64,000 nucleotides of DNA from Metabacillus sp. KUDC1714 (GCF_014217835.1 NZ_CP055263.1:4963501-5027500); one strand, 5' to 3'; numbered from the stretch's first letter, positions 17,496-25,089 are shown. The notes: a model not told the origin generated them from the sequence alone. Numbers and translations are program-made.

Positions 17496-17517
17496 TTTAC
17501 ATTGTTTATGTATTGTT
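17496..17517 (+). promoter_or_regulatory. Possible PhoP-type direct repeat
   Basis: TTTACATTGTT is followed immediately by TATGTATTGTT, an 11-base periodic repeat resembling tandem Pho boxes (TT[ACT]ACA spaced by about 5). It lies 40 bases before the phosphodiesterase gene. Secreted glycerophosphodiesterases are PhoP-controlled in B. subtilis; here this is inference. Confidence 0.35.
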
Positions 17518-17544
17518 AAATCGTAGTACATATTAAAGAATAGG

Positions 17545-18369
17545 ATGTGGAGAACAGTGAAGAAGAAAAGAATTTTGTCATTGTCTGTACCGATTATGTT
17601 GGCAACATCTTTGTTTGGAAGTGCTGCAAGTGCAGCCCCCAATGATAACTGGTTACTAAGCAGTAAAACAGAGTTAAGTGCTCACCGTGGTGCACAAGTG
17701 GCCGCTCCTGAAAACACATTAGAAGCGATAACTCAGGCTGGACTATTAGGATATGGCTTTGTTGAAATTGATGTCCAAAAAACAAAGGACGGCCAATACA
17801 TATTAATGCATGATAAAACGGTTGACCGCACTACTACAGGCTCTGGAGAGGTAAAAGATTTAACATTAGAAGAAATTCAAAGTTTTGATATTGTAGATAT
17901 AGAAGGAAAAGTAACAGATTATAAAGTACCAACACTTGAGGAAGTGTTAGAGGAAGCTCATAAATACAATATTGGTATCAATTTTGATGGTTCAAAAGGC
18001 GACTGGGATGATAAGGAATTCGTAGACGATATTATGGAAGAAGCTGAGGAAGCTAAAGTATTAAATCATTCATTCTTTGTACTAAGTAATGATGATATCC
18101 GAAATCAATTTAACGAATGGTACCCAGAAGCAACTCTGACATTCCTTGGAAATGCATTGAAGAATGTAGATGCTGATATTGAAGAATTAAAACAATATGA
18201 TAATGCCATTTACTCAACATCGATTAACAATGTAGATGAAGAAACTGCCAAAGAAATTAAAAAAGCAGGCCTAAAACTGCATGTATACTCAGTTAACACT
18301 GCTGAAACATATGAAAAAGCGAAAAGTATTCATCCACGATTGATTGAAACTGATGTGATTATACCTTAA
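17545..18369 (+). CDS. glpQ: Secreted glycerophosphodiester phosphodiesterase
   Basis: 274 aa with an export signal (KKKRILSLSVPIMLATSLFG, cleavage likely after ASA). The mature part is a GDPD TIM barrel: His47-Arg48 in AHRGA, Glu57 in PENT, Glu74 and Asp76 in VEIDVQKTKDG and His89 in LMHDKTVDRTTTG are the catalytic and metal ligands. It hydrolyses glycerophosphodiesters to glycerol-3-phosphate and an alcohol outside the cell, for phosphate or carbon supply. An in-frame GTG at 17557, 4 bases after TGGAGA, may be the true start. The protein is a little shorter than B. subtilis GlpQ, so the symbol is tentative. Confidence 0.85.
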   Translation: MWRTVKKKRILSLSVPIMLATSLFGSAASAAPNDNWLLSSKTELSAHRGAQVAAPENTLEAITQAGLLGYGFVEIDVQKTKDGQYILMHDKTVDRTTTGSGEVKDLTLEEIQSFDIVDIEGKVTDYKVPTLEEVLEEAHKYNIGINFDGSKGDWDDKEFVDDIMEEAEEAKVLNHSFFVLSNDDIRNQFNEWYPEATLTFLGNALKNVDADIEELKQYDNAIYSTSINNVDEETAKEIKKAGLKLHVYSVNTAETYEKAKSIHPRLIETDVIIP

Positions 18370-18667
18370 TATCATTGATGGAATAAATGAATATTTTTTG
18401 TCCCTTCGTAATGGTACTTTTAAAAATATAAAATCTCGTCAGTCGATAGTGAATTGGCAGAAAAAGTGTGTAAATTTCACAATAAAATTCATACGCATCT
18501 GTTCGCCATACCTTTTTCCTATATATTCCCATGATGGATAGATGATCAATTAAAAATCAAATAGAAGACTTATCAAAGTTCCAACCAGATGGATTATAAA
18601 CAGTTAACTTATAAAACATATCGCTCTCAAAAGAAGCCTGTACACCTTATAAATAAAACATATAAAA
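18370..18667. other. Intergenic
   Basis: AT-rich spacer downstream of the phosphodiesterase. No gene was seen before the hairpin at 18668. Confidence 0.4.
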
Positions 18668-18711
18668 ATCCCGAATAATGGACTTTTTTAAAAGTGTCGA
18701 TTATTCGGGAT
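18668..18711. terminator. Hairpin terminator between convergent genes
   Basis: ATCCCGAATAAT pairs exactly with ATTATTCGGGAT; the loop region holds TTTTTT. It can serve the genes at 17545-18369 (+) and 18793-19242 (-). Confidence 0.7.
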
Positions 18712-18792
18712 AAAGTTCAAAGTATGGCTAACCATGCTTTTTCAAATGAAAAATTCACTTATCTAGATAATGAAGTATCAAAAAAACAACAG

Positions 18793-19242
18793 TTATCCGC
18801 GTCTTCCGCCTCTACCGCCCCGTTTTGATTCTGTACTACGTTTAAGAGTGGATAAATTCTCTTCACTACTCTTTAAAAAACGAGACATTTTATCTTCAAA
18901 ATTTTCCTTTGGTTTGAAATTGCTTTTTGAACGGAAGTCTTTGGATCTGCTGTCAGTTCTTCCCTGGCGTGCTGGGCGTTGGGAATAAGAAGAGGTTTGT
19001 CCTTCTGGTTTATCTATAGCTTTTTTGATGGACAAGGCCGTTTTTCCGTCTTTCTCACTAATTACTTTTACTTCAACTTGGTCGCCTACTTTTAGATGGT
19101 CATTTACATCTTTTACATAGCTATCTGCTACTTCACTGATATGCACAAGACCTGTCGAACCTCCTGGTAATTCTACGAATGCTCCAAAATTAGTGATGCC
19201 TGTTACTTTACCTTGTACCTTGCTTCCTACTTCAATTGACAT
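18793..19242 (-). CDS. yabR: S1-domain RNA-binding protein, YabR-like
   Basis: 149 aa. Residues 1-72 form an S1 RNA-binding fold (SIEVGSKVQGKVTGITNFGA, TGLVHISEVADSYVKDVNDH), followed by a basic Ser/Arg/Lys-rich linker, KENFEDKMSRFLKSSEE and an RGGRGGRRG tail. This matches B. subtilis YabR closely as I remember it. YabR normally lies after divIC; here it is solitary, so it may be a second copy. It probably binds RNA or ribosomes. AGGGGGAACATTATA gives the ribosome binding site. Confidence 0.88.
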   Translation of the reverse strand: MSIEVGSKVQGKVTGITNFGAFVELPGGSTGLVHISEVADSYVKDVNDHLKVGDQVEVKVISEKDGKTALSIKKAIDKPEGQTSSYSQRPARQGRTDSRSKDFRSKSNFKPKENFEDKMSRFLKSSEENLSTLKRSTESKRGGRGGRRG

Positions 19243-19475
19243 AAATATAATGTTCCCCCTTAATATTGTAAAAACACTTTATTATAACAGATTGAAGCAA
19301 ATAATACTAATTAGAGTAATTTTCCTCTTATTTGTTAATTCATCCTTCTAACTAAAGCGGGTTTAATTCAGTTTTTTCTTTGAGTAGAATTAAATAATAG
19401 TAAAAATAAGAAGGTTTAGAATGTTTATTAGAGGGTAAAAGTTGGTTAAATCATAATATAAATGGAGGTTCTACT

Positions 19476-19595
19476 ATGGTTGTGAAAAAAATTAAAAAAA
19501 TTTTAGAAAATCCTAAAGTAAAAGAAGCAGTAACTGAAAAAGTAATACCGGCTATTAAGAAGGAAATAAAAAAGAAAAAAATAGATGATGTGTAA
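19476..19595 (+). CDS. 39-aa highly basic small protein
   Basis: TGGAGGT lies 6 bases before the ATG. MVVKKIKKILENPKVKEAVT ends in KKEIKKKKIDDV, about one third Lys, likely a single amphipathic helix. No family recognised; it could bind nucleic acid or membrane. Directly followed by an IS110 remnant. Confidence 0.55.
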   Translation: MVVKKIKKILENPKVKEAVTEKVIPAIKKEIKKKKIDDV

Positions 19596-19608
19596 AACGA
19601 CTATATAC

Positions 19609-19833
19609 TTACTACTCCTATAGAAATGGAGCATTTGCAAAGTCATATCTTTAATCTTGAAATTGATTTTAACATCGTTCTTCAATACCAAGAGCACCTA
19701 TCAAATATTTCGGTTGAAATAGATGCCCTCGCTAGTGAGATTGAAGTATATAAGCAACTTCAATCTATCCCCTGGAATCAGAAAGAAAATCGCTGCAACG
19801 ATTGTTTCTGAAGTTGAAGTGATAAATCGATAG
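19609..19833 (+). pseudogene. IS110-family transposase fragment, frameshifted
   Basis: A frame from about 19609 reads TPIEMEHLQSHIFNLEIDF to YKQLQSIP; one extra C in a CCCC run shifts frame, after which GIRKKIAATIVSEVEVINR continues to a stop at 19831. LQSIPGI..KIAATI.SE is the helix-hairpin-helix hallmark of IS110 (transposase_20) enzymes. Both ends of the element are lost. Confidence 0.65.
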
Positions 19834-19844
19834 TTTAAATAAAA

Positions 19845-20297
19845 CTACATAACTTCTAAAACAAATGCATAAAAAGCATCTCCATGAGATAGGTTCGCTT
19901 CCTTTTCATCCATCCACCATACACCATAAGAATAGTAGTAAACACCTTTTTGTGTAGGTGCTAAAAAACTATTTTCTTTAACCAAGACTTCATTTTCATT
20001 ATTTTCACTAATTTGTGTAAGATGGAATTCGTTAGGTTTTGGTTCATAGTCCATTATAAAAGATATTTTCTCACCAGGATTTACTTTTATAGGTTCTTTT
20101 CCCTCTAAAAGTTCAACAGGTCCAGCCATATCAACACATGTACCTTTCCAACAATAAGTGCCAAGCTTTGTTTCATACTTTTCATTACCAATTTGTATAT
20201 AGACTTCTGGAGGTTTTTCTCCTGACATTTCTTCTTTTGAACAACCAATAATGATAAAGCCAAAAAGAACTAATAATACATAAAGACATTTATTCAT
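19845..20297 (-). CDS. Exported lipoprotein, 150 aa
   Basis: Signal peptide with lipobox IIIGC, then a beta-rich domain with paired cysteines in TYCWKGTCVDMAGP (possible disulfide) and NEFHLTQISENNENE, VYYYSYGVWWMDE. I recognise similar small Bacillus lipoproteins but no function. GGGGGAAG lies upstream of the ATG. Single gene. Confidence 0.7.
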   Translation of the reverse strand: MNKCLYVLLVLFGFIIIGCSKEEMSGEKPPEVYIQIGNEKYETKLGTYCWKGTCVDMAGPVELLEGKEPIKVNPGEKISFIMDYEPKPNEFHLTQISENNENEVLVKENSFLAPTQKGVYYYSYGVWWMDEKEANLSHGDAFYAFVLEVM

Positions 20298-20413
20298 AAA
20301 CTTCCCCCTTTATGTTTAAAGACGTATTAAAATAAGCAAAGGTTACTCATATATTATAGATGGAATTTTTGGATCATTATTTAATTGATAGATGTAAAGC
20401 AAGATATTTCTGT

Positions 20414-21004
20414 TTATATTCTCCTCCCTTGTATTTCAGACACTGCCTCAAATACCATGTTAAACATTTTTTTAACTCCTTTATTTGAAGCATCAAAGTT
20501 ATATGCATTCTCATCCTCAATTCCAATATTACCAGCCTCTGCTGCTGCATCCATATTTGCACCTAAAAAGATAAACTCCCAGTTGTATTTTTCTTTCTGT
20601 TGTGCGATCAGTTGTTTCACTTTTTCATAAGTAAATTCACGGCTGGCATTTTCTAGACCGTCTGTTGTAATAACGAAGATCACCTTGCCTGGTCTTTACT
20701 CTTCGCTTGTATGATAAAGCCTATTCCCTACATCAACGATCGTCTTGCCCACTGCATCCAGTAAGGCGGTAGTTCCTCTTACAAAGTAATCCTTATCCGT
20801 TAGAAAAGTATGCTGTACGTCAATACCATTCCATAGTATTTCATAGGTGTCGTCAAAAAGAACAGCCGTAACATTTGTTTCAGTGTTTATTTGACTCTGT
20901 TTCTTAATAAAAGCATTAAATCCGCCAATTGTATCACTCTCTAAACCTGCCATTGAACCGCTTCGGTCAAGAAGAAAAATAATTTCTGCCATATTCGTAT
21001 TCAT
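20414..21004 (-). pseudogene. VWA-domain (TerY-like) protein interrupted by one in-frame TAA
   Basis: From the ATG at 21004 the protein has the MIDAS motif DRSGSM, then GTTALLDAVGKTI, and stops at 20696-20698. The same frame resumes at once with RPGKVIFVITTDGLENAS, IFLGANMDA and ends at 20414, giving about 196 codons in all, so only a single codon (GAG-TAA-AGA; a Glu codon is expected) breaks it. VWA proteins of this size act as metal-dependent interaction modules, often with stress or signalling proteins. It is divergent from the HTH gene at 21105. Either a fresh nonsense mutation or an assembly error. Confidence 0.75.
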
Positions 21005-21067
21005 ATAGATCAACATCCTTTCAATTGTGTTTATGCTATAATTTTAGTGGAGTTCAAACTTGTTTTG

Positions 21068-21084
21068 GTCGCTTGTTAAGCGAC
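21068..21084 (+). promoter_or_regulatory. Leader hairpin before the HTH gene
   Basis: GTCGCTT-GTT-AAGCGAC followed by ATTTTT and then the ribosome binding site GGAGGGG. Position and T run fit a small attenuator or an RNA-stabilising 5' structure. Confidence 0.4.
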
Positions 21085-21104
21085 ATTTTTGGAGGGGCTA
21101 TTTT

Positions 21105-21584
21105 ATGCTTGAGAAAAAGATTTTAAGAGAATTACTGGAGTATATTGAGCTAAATACAGTGGTATTGGATTTTCTTAGTTCTGAACCAATTATTATTGAG
21201 GATGTAAAACATAACGCATTAGAAGAATTTATTACTATTCATCGTGAACCATCATTTGCTCAAGTTTTGTTTAGTTTCGTTGATAAAAAAGGCTGCAATG
21301 ACTCCGATATTTACAAAAAGGCCGGTATTGACCGCAGGCATTTTTCGAAAATCCGCTCTAAATCCGATTATCGTCCAGGTAAACCTACAGTGATTGCGTT
21401 GGCCCTTGCACTTGAACTTAACGAAGAAGAAACCGATCAACTGTTAGGTTCTGCCGGTTTCTCCTTATCAAATAGTGATACGTTTGATTTAGTTATTCTA
21501 TTTTGTTTAGAAAAGAGAATATATGAACTAGATGAAGTTAATCAAGCTCTGGAGTACTTACATTTAAAGCCTTTAATTAAGTAA
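21105..21584 (+). CDS. HTH-like small protein associated with VWA genes
   Basis: 159 aa from the ATG at 21105, 7 bases after GGAGGGG; the upstream frame from 21060 is not needed. The central part reads FSFVDKKGCNDSDIYKKAGI, DRRHFSKIRS and PTVIALALALELNEEETDQL, a Cro-like helix-turn-helix, then SAGFSLSNSDTFDLVILFCL. I have seen this family beside VWA and protein-phosphatase genes; function is not established. The divergent partner here is the broken VWA gene. It may be a regulator of that pair. Confidence 0.7.
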   Translation: MLEKKILRELLEYIELNTVVLDFLSSEPIIIEDVKHNALEEFITIHREPSFAQVLFSFVDKKGCNDSDIYKKAGIDRRHFSKIRSKSDYRPGKPTVIALALALELNEEETDQLLGSAGFSLSNSDTFDLVILFCLEKRIYELDEVNQALEYLHLKPLIK

Positions 21585-21925
21585 TAGTTTAGTATTCGTC
21601 TTAAAATAAGTTTTTTCTAGAAACGATTGGATGACAAATCCAAAAAAACAAAAAAAGGATTTTAGCCCAAAAGACGCTGTTTTCGTATTCTCTTTGTAGC
21701 TTTGAATAATCGTTTTTCCTGAAGCTACTTCATATTAATTTTTTAACAAATCGCCAATTTTTGTCCTAATAAACCAATTATTCTCTCAAAGCTTACCACG
21801 GTAAGGTTTATATTTGGATCTTAAGGATTTAACTGACAACACAAACTAGGAAATACCATCATGAACACTTTTTTTGCTTTTCTTTTCATTGCTTTTCAAT
21901 CATTGAATCTTTGGTTATACTAATA
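21585..21925. other. Intergenic with antitoxin promoter
   Basis: No coding sequence seen. At its right end TTTTCA and TATACT, 17 bases apart (about 21891-21919), form a likely sigma-A promoter for the antitoxin RNA. Confidence 0.45.
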
Positions 21926-22072
21926 GTAGAAAAAACATAAACTAAAAAAGACTGCTCGGTGCTAGAACACCAAACAGTCATACAATAGCAGGTTCCCTTC
22001 AAAGGGGATCAGCGTGTTAAGGTAAAAAACTCACCCTATTGCACTCCAACGCTCAAGGGTGGGTTATTTTTT
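21926..22072 (+). ncRNA. Probable type I antitoxin RNA
   Basis: Plus-strand transcript predicted from the promoter at about 21891-21919. It begins with a hairpin (GACTG..GGTG / CACC..CAGTC) and ends at the bidirectional terminator made by CACCCTATTG and CAAGGGTG plus TTTTTT. It overlaps the 3' end of the convergent toxin mRNA, as in par/Fst-type systems, and would block toxin translation by base pairing. Ends are estimates. Confidence 0.55.
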
Positions 22073-22150
22073 GTCTCTAAAAGATATGATGGACAATACC
22101 AAACTTGCAAATGCTATCATAAGCATTAATGTCTGATCTACTGTCATCAT
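22064..22150 (-). CDS. Type I toxin, putative holin-like (Fst/par-like)
   Basis: 28 aa: MMTVDQTLMLMIAFASLVLS then a short tail ending FRDKK. One membrane helix with charged C-terminus, matching the holin-like toxin family of Bacillus. Starts at 22156 or 22147 are also possible; GGTG precedes this cluster of ATG codons. The mRNA leader holds TGCAATAG and CTCAAGGGTGG, and the trailer holds CCACCCTTGAG and TGCAATAG, so 5'-3' pairing and shared repeats with the antitoxin RNA are present. Excess toxin would depolarise the membrane. Confidence 0.72.
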   Translation of the reverse strand: MMTVDQTLMLMIAFASLVLSIISFRDKK

Positions 22151-22465
22151 ATGCATCACCCACTTTCCTTCTGGGGTAACGATGACCACCCTTGAGTTTC
22201 CTGACTATTGCATAACTATTATAACAGAAATAGAACTCATGTTCTGTATTAAAGATGCATTTATTTGCTATTTTTTAACGAGGACTTACTCCTTTTTCAA
22301 ATATTTCCATTTTTTAAAGATACCTTTAACAAATCTCTGACTTTTTTAGTTATGTTTTAAAACCAGAAGCAATAGATAACTTTTCTATATTAATTTTTGA
22401 AAAGTAATCTCAAATTGATATTTGTTTCATCTCGATTTGAGATATATAATAAAAACAAGAAAACA

Positions 22466-22480
22466 AAGCAAACGCTTTCA
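22466..22480 (+). promoter_or_regulatory. Candidate cre site
   Basis: AAGCAAACGCTTTCA matches the CcpA operator consensus with about one mismatch. It lies 48 bases before the small gene at 22528, suggesting carbon catabolite control. Confidence 0.45.
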
Positions 22481-22527
22481 AGATTGTAACTTCAACGTTA
22501 CTTCTTATACATAAGGAGGACTTACCT

Positions 22528-22674
22528 ATGAGCCAATTAGCAAGAGAATCTAAAGTGAAAAATTTATTAGAAAAACAAAAATTCAATCAAAAAGAAATTT
22601 CCCAAATGACAGATTCACAGATTGAATATTATCACTGGCTCTATTTTGAAGATTCTGTTTACGATTATATGTAA
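22528..22674 (+). CDS. 48-aa small protein, BH0509-like
   Basis: AAGGAGG lies 7 bases before the ATG. MSQLARESKVKNLLEKQKFN, then SQMTDSQIEYYHWLYFE. A charged helix followed by a MTD(S/A)xIE motif resembles small Bacillus proteins named BH0509 family, function unknown. A cre-like site precedes it and a strong terminator follows at 22705. Confidence 0.65.
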   Translation: MSQLARESKVKNLLEKQKFNQKEISQMTDSQIEYYHWLYFEDSVYDYM

Positions 22675-22704
22675 TTTAAAAATATATGGATAATAATTAA
22701 GCTT

Positions 22705-22733
22705 AAAGCCTTTGTACATACTACAAAGGCTTT
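22705..22733 (+). terminator. Rho-independent terminator
   Basis: AAAGCCTTTGTA pairs exactly with TACAAAGGCTTT around a 5-base loop, 30 bases after the small gene. Confidence 0.8.
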
Positions 22734-22864
22734 ATTCTAAGTGAGTCTTTGGTTCACTCTTTTTTTGTTATTTCCAAAAATAAAAAAAAGAAGTTGAATA
22801 TTATTTTTCAACTTCTTTAGCTTTAAAATATAGTTTAATCAACCTTCATTTTAGCCTTTACGAC

Positions 22865-23242
22865 TTAATCCCAAAAGCTTAAATGTATCGTACTACTAGT
22901 CCTTGACTTCGCAAAAAATTCTGCTTGACTTCCTCCATCAACAAAGCCACCAATATTATAAAAATACCCACATTTGCCTCGTCCTATATATCTTGCTCCT
23001 ACATAATCATTATAACTTTCAGGATCGTACTCCCACAATTCAACTTTTACCTCACCAGCTGGACCCACGTAAGCATCCCTACAAATCTTATAATCTCCAC
23101 CACCAGAGGCATACACATGACTTTCAGCACCATTAGAATAAAGACTTTCTTCTCCTAAGTAATCCCAGCCACTAGCAAATGTAGAAGAAGGGACCAACAA
23201 CGCAGCTACTAATGCCACGACACTCATTTTAAACTTTTTCAT
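22865..23242 (-). CDS. Small secreted protein, about 125 aa
   Basis: The start at 23242 is 6 bases after GGAGGA. A signal peptide (MKKFKMSVVALVAALLVPSS, cleavage after TFA) leaves a mature domain of about 100 residues, beta-rich, with two Cys (KICRDAYVGP and GRGKCGYFYN) that could form a disulfide, and an end of TIHLSFWD. It recalls small exported Bacillus proteins of unknown role; the lactococcin 972 fold is an alternative but the match is loose. No immunity or export genes lie beside it. Confidence 0.7.
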   Translation of the reverse strand: MKKFKMSVVALVAALLVPSSTFASGWDYLGEESLYSNGAESHVYASGGGDYKICRDAYVGPAGEVKVELWEYDPESYNDYVGARYIGRGKCGYFYNIGGFVDGGSQAEFFAKSRTSSTIHLSFWD

Positions 23243-23455
23243 ACTCATTCCTCCTCTCCCGTTTTGATTGGAAAAATATTATTACTCATATAACTTTACC
23301 AAAATATTACTTTTTTTACATCCTTCAAAGGTAAGAGTATATAATCCTTACCTTTTTTGATTTTTTTTGAAAGATACAGGACTACGGAACGAGATATAAT
23401 GTAGACTATTTTGATTTCGGTTACTATATAACTAATATGAAAGGGGAAAAAGCAA

Positions 23456-23608
23456 TGTGAGTATCTATATCATTATACAAATTTAGAAACCTTAAAGCTT
23501 ATCTTAAATAATCGAACGTTTCGTTTATCCTGTTTGAATAGAATGAATGACCTAGAAGAAGGTGATACAGAAGAATTTCAAAAGTTGGGGAGATTTATAT
23601 ATATATAG
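23456..23608 (+). pseudogene. N-terminal fragment of a DUF2971 protein
   Basis: About 50 codons read LYHYTNLETLKLILNNRTFR, LSCLNRMNDLEEGDTEEF and GRFIYI before a stop. YHYT.LETL..IL...T.R...L..(M/V)NDLEE is the start of DUF2971 proteins, found in defence and accessory regions. The ATG at 23455 is one base out of frame, and the next 80 bases are further shifted fragments. Confidence 0.6.
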
Positions 23609-23908
23609 TTGGAACAAATAATCATATCCCATATCCACGCAATAGCAAAGACACCTATTCCGAAAACCTTAGATGAAAAATCCTACTTGCATAAAACCAC
23701 ACTTTTTCATGCAAAAATATAGGCAATCTTTTAATAGTTTTTCCTACTGTTGCTCTGCTACCTGTTGTAAAGAAGCAGCTTTATGTAAATTAATAATGAA
23801 TACATACAAAAATAAGGATTTTTTTTATCAATATAGACAAAGATACTTTCCTTTTTATTTGCTTTTCATATATTGATAGCAGATTTAATAGAAAGGAGTG
23901 ATATTCAT

Positions 23909-24247
23909 ATGGCTTATTACAGTTATAAATATTACTGTTATAAATATTGTTGTTATAAGAAGAAAAAATCTTACGACGATCACGATGATTATTGTTGTAA
24001 GAAGGAAAAATGCTACGATGATCACGATTATTATTGTTGTAAGAAGGAAAAATGCTACGATGATCACGATTATTATTGTTGTAAGAAGGAAAAATGCTAC
24101 GACGATCACGTAGATTTTTGCTGTAAGAAGAAAAAATGCTACGACGATCACGTAGATTTTTGCTGTAAGAAGAAAAAATGCTACGACGATCACGTAGATT
24201 TTTGCTGTAAGAAGAAAAAATGCTACGACGATCACGATAAATGGTAG
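23909..24247 (+). CDS. Cys-Cys/His/Asp tandem-repeat protein, 112 aa
   Basis: AAAGGAGTGATATT precedes the ATG at 23909. After a Tyr-rich start (MAYYSYKYYCYKYCCY) the protein is six units of 14 residues, YDDHxDYCCKKxKC (residues 22-105), ending YDDHDKW. Each unit has three Cys, one His and three Asp, with alternating acidic and Lys-rich blocks. No known fold is recognised. Such Tyr/Cys/His/Lys-rich repeats recall cross-linked spore coat or exosporium proteins, or a metal-binding peptide; both are inference. Its own terminator follows at 24343. Confidence 0.75.
   Translation: MAYYSYKYYCYKYCCYKKKKSYDDHDDYCCKKEKCYDDHDYYCCKKEKCYDDHDYYCCKKEKCYDDHVDFCCKKKKCYDDHVDFCCKKKKCYDDHVDFCCKKKKCYDDHDKW
23972..24223 (+). 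repeat. Six 42-bp tandem repeats inside the repeat protein gene
   Basis: Period 42 bases, exactly 14 codons. Units 2 and 3 are nearly identical and units 4-6 are identical (TACGACGATCACGTAGATTT...), so the array grew recently and should vary in copy number among strains. Confidence 0.85.
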
Positions 24248-24342
24248 TTTGTTAAATAAAAGTAGGGTATCTCCTACCATGGCTTCTATTGCTATTCCAT
24301 CAAATATTATAAAAGTTCTATAGTGTTAGGTTTAATTATTTT

Positions 24343-24376
24343 AAGTCATTCCTTTTATAAATTGGGATGGCTTTTT
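24343..24376 (+). terminator. Rho-independent terminator
   Basis: AAGTCATTCC pairs with GGGATGGCTT with wobble, then TTT ATTT. About 100 bases after the repeat protein stop. Confidence 0.6.
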
Positions 24377-24612
24377 ATTTACATAAAATAGAATTTTCCT
24401 TGTCCCTGGTGACAACTTCGCTGATATTACCACCTTATATTGCTGAATTTGGGGTCTTGCCAGAAAAACGTGGAATACGAACGTTAAGACTGGAAAACCC
24501 CTAATATTAGGCTTTTTCTGTACAATAACTTTATTTGTTTGAATAAGTTGAACGAAGATTAGAAATTATTCGGCTTTAAGAATGATCAATTTAGTTATGT
24601 CCCAGCTTCTTT
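24377..24612. other. Intergenic, possible coding debris
   Basis: The plus strand at about 24400-24504 reads VTTSLILPPYIAEFGVLPEK without a start. It looks like a membrane protein scrap but no family is recognised. Confidence 0.25.
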
Positions 24613-25089
24613 TTATTGATCTTCAGCTTCTTCACTATCATTGGTAAATAAACTTCCAATAAATGCAGCAATCTGTGCAAGTTTCTCTATATCTAGTTTT
24701 TCCAATATACTAAAAGATGGTTGAGGTGGTAGTAGACCAGTTCCACGTAAAACCCTGTTTAATAGTTCTTGTTGCTGTTCCATTTGACTGTATAACTGTT
24801 TCAATGTTGATTCTTGTTCTTGATCTTGATCTTCATTGCTATTATTGCTATATAAACTTCCTATAAACGCCGCAATCTGTGCAAGTTTCTCCGTATCTAG
24901 TTTTTCCAATATACTAAAAGATGGAGGTGGTTGTAGACCTTTTCTAGTTTCCAATAACACATCATTCACTAGTTCTTGCTGCTGTTCCATTTGCTGGAAT
25001 AACTGTCTTAACATTGATTCTTGTTCTTTCACCTGTTTAATTAATTTATTTAACTGTGCCTCTTTATTACAATTACTACATTTACACAT
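24613..25089 (-). CDS. Internally duplicated coiled-coil protein
   Basis: 158 aa. After MCKCSNCNKEAQ (two CxC/C pairs) come two copies of a 65-70-residue module: EQESMLRQLFQQMEQQQELV ... SFSILEKLDTEKLAQIAAFI (about 22-88) and the same pattern from about 90 to 150, each a coiled coil, a Pro-rich spacer and IAAFIGSL. No family known to me. AAAGAGGTAAGAG is the ribosome binding site. The N-terminal Cys cluster and the neighbouring repeat protein suggest both may be spore-surface or other assembly proteins, which is a guess. Confidence 0.7.
   Translation of the reverse strand: MCKCSNCNKEAQLNKLIKQVKEQESMLRQLFQQMEQQQELVNDVLLETRKGLQPPPSFSILEKLDTEKLAQIAAFIGSLYSNNSNEDQDQEQESTLKQLYSQMEQQQELLNRVLRGTGLLPPQPSFSILEKLDIEKLAQIAAFIGSLFTNDSEEAEDQ

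Noticed and set aside
23972..24223. Regular 42-bp repeats considered as CRISPR
   Set aside because: No unique spacers, period is a whole number of codons and the frame stays open, so it is a coding tandem repeat.
23885..24280. 131-codon minus-strand frame over the Cys/His repeats
   Set aside because: A shadow of the 42-bp array; reads as repetitive IVVAFFLLT with no start site.
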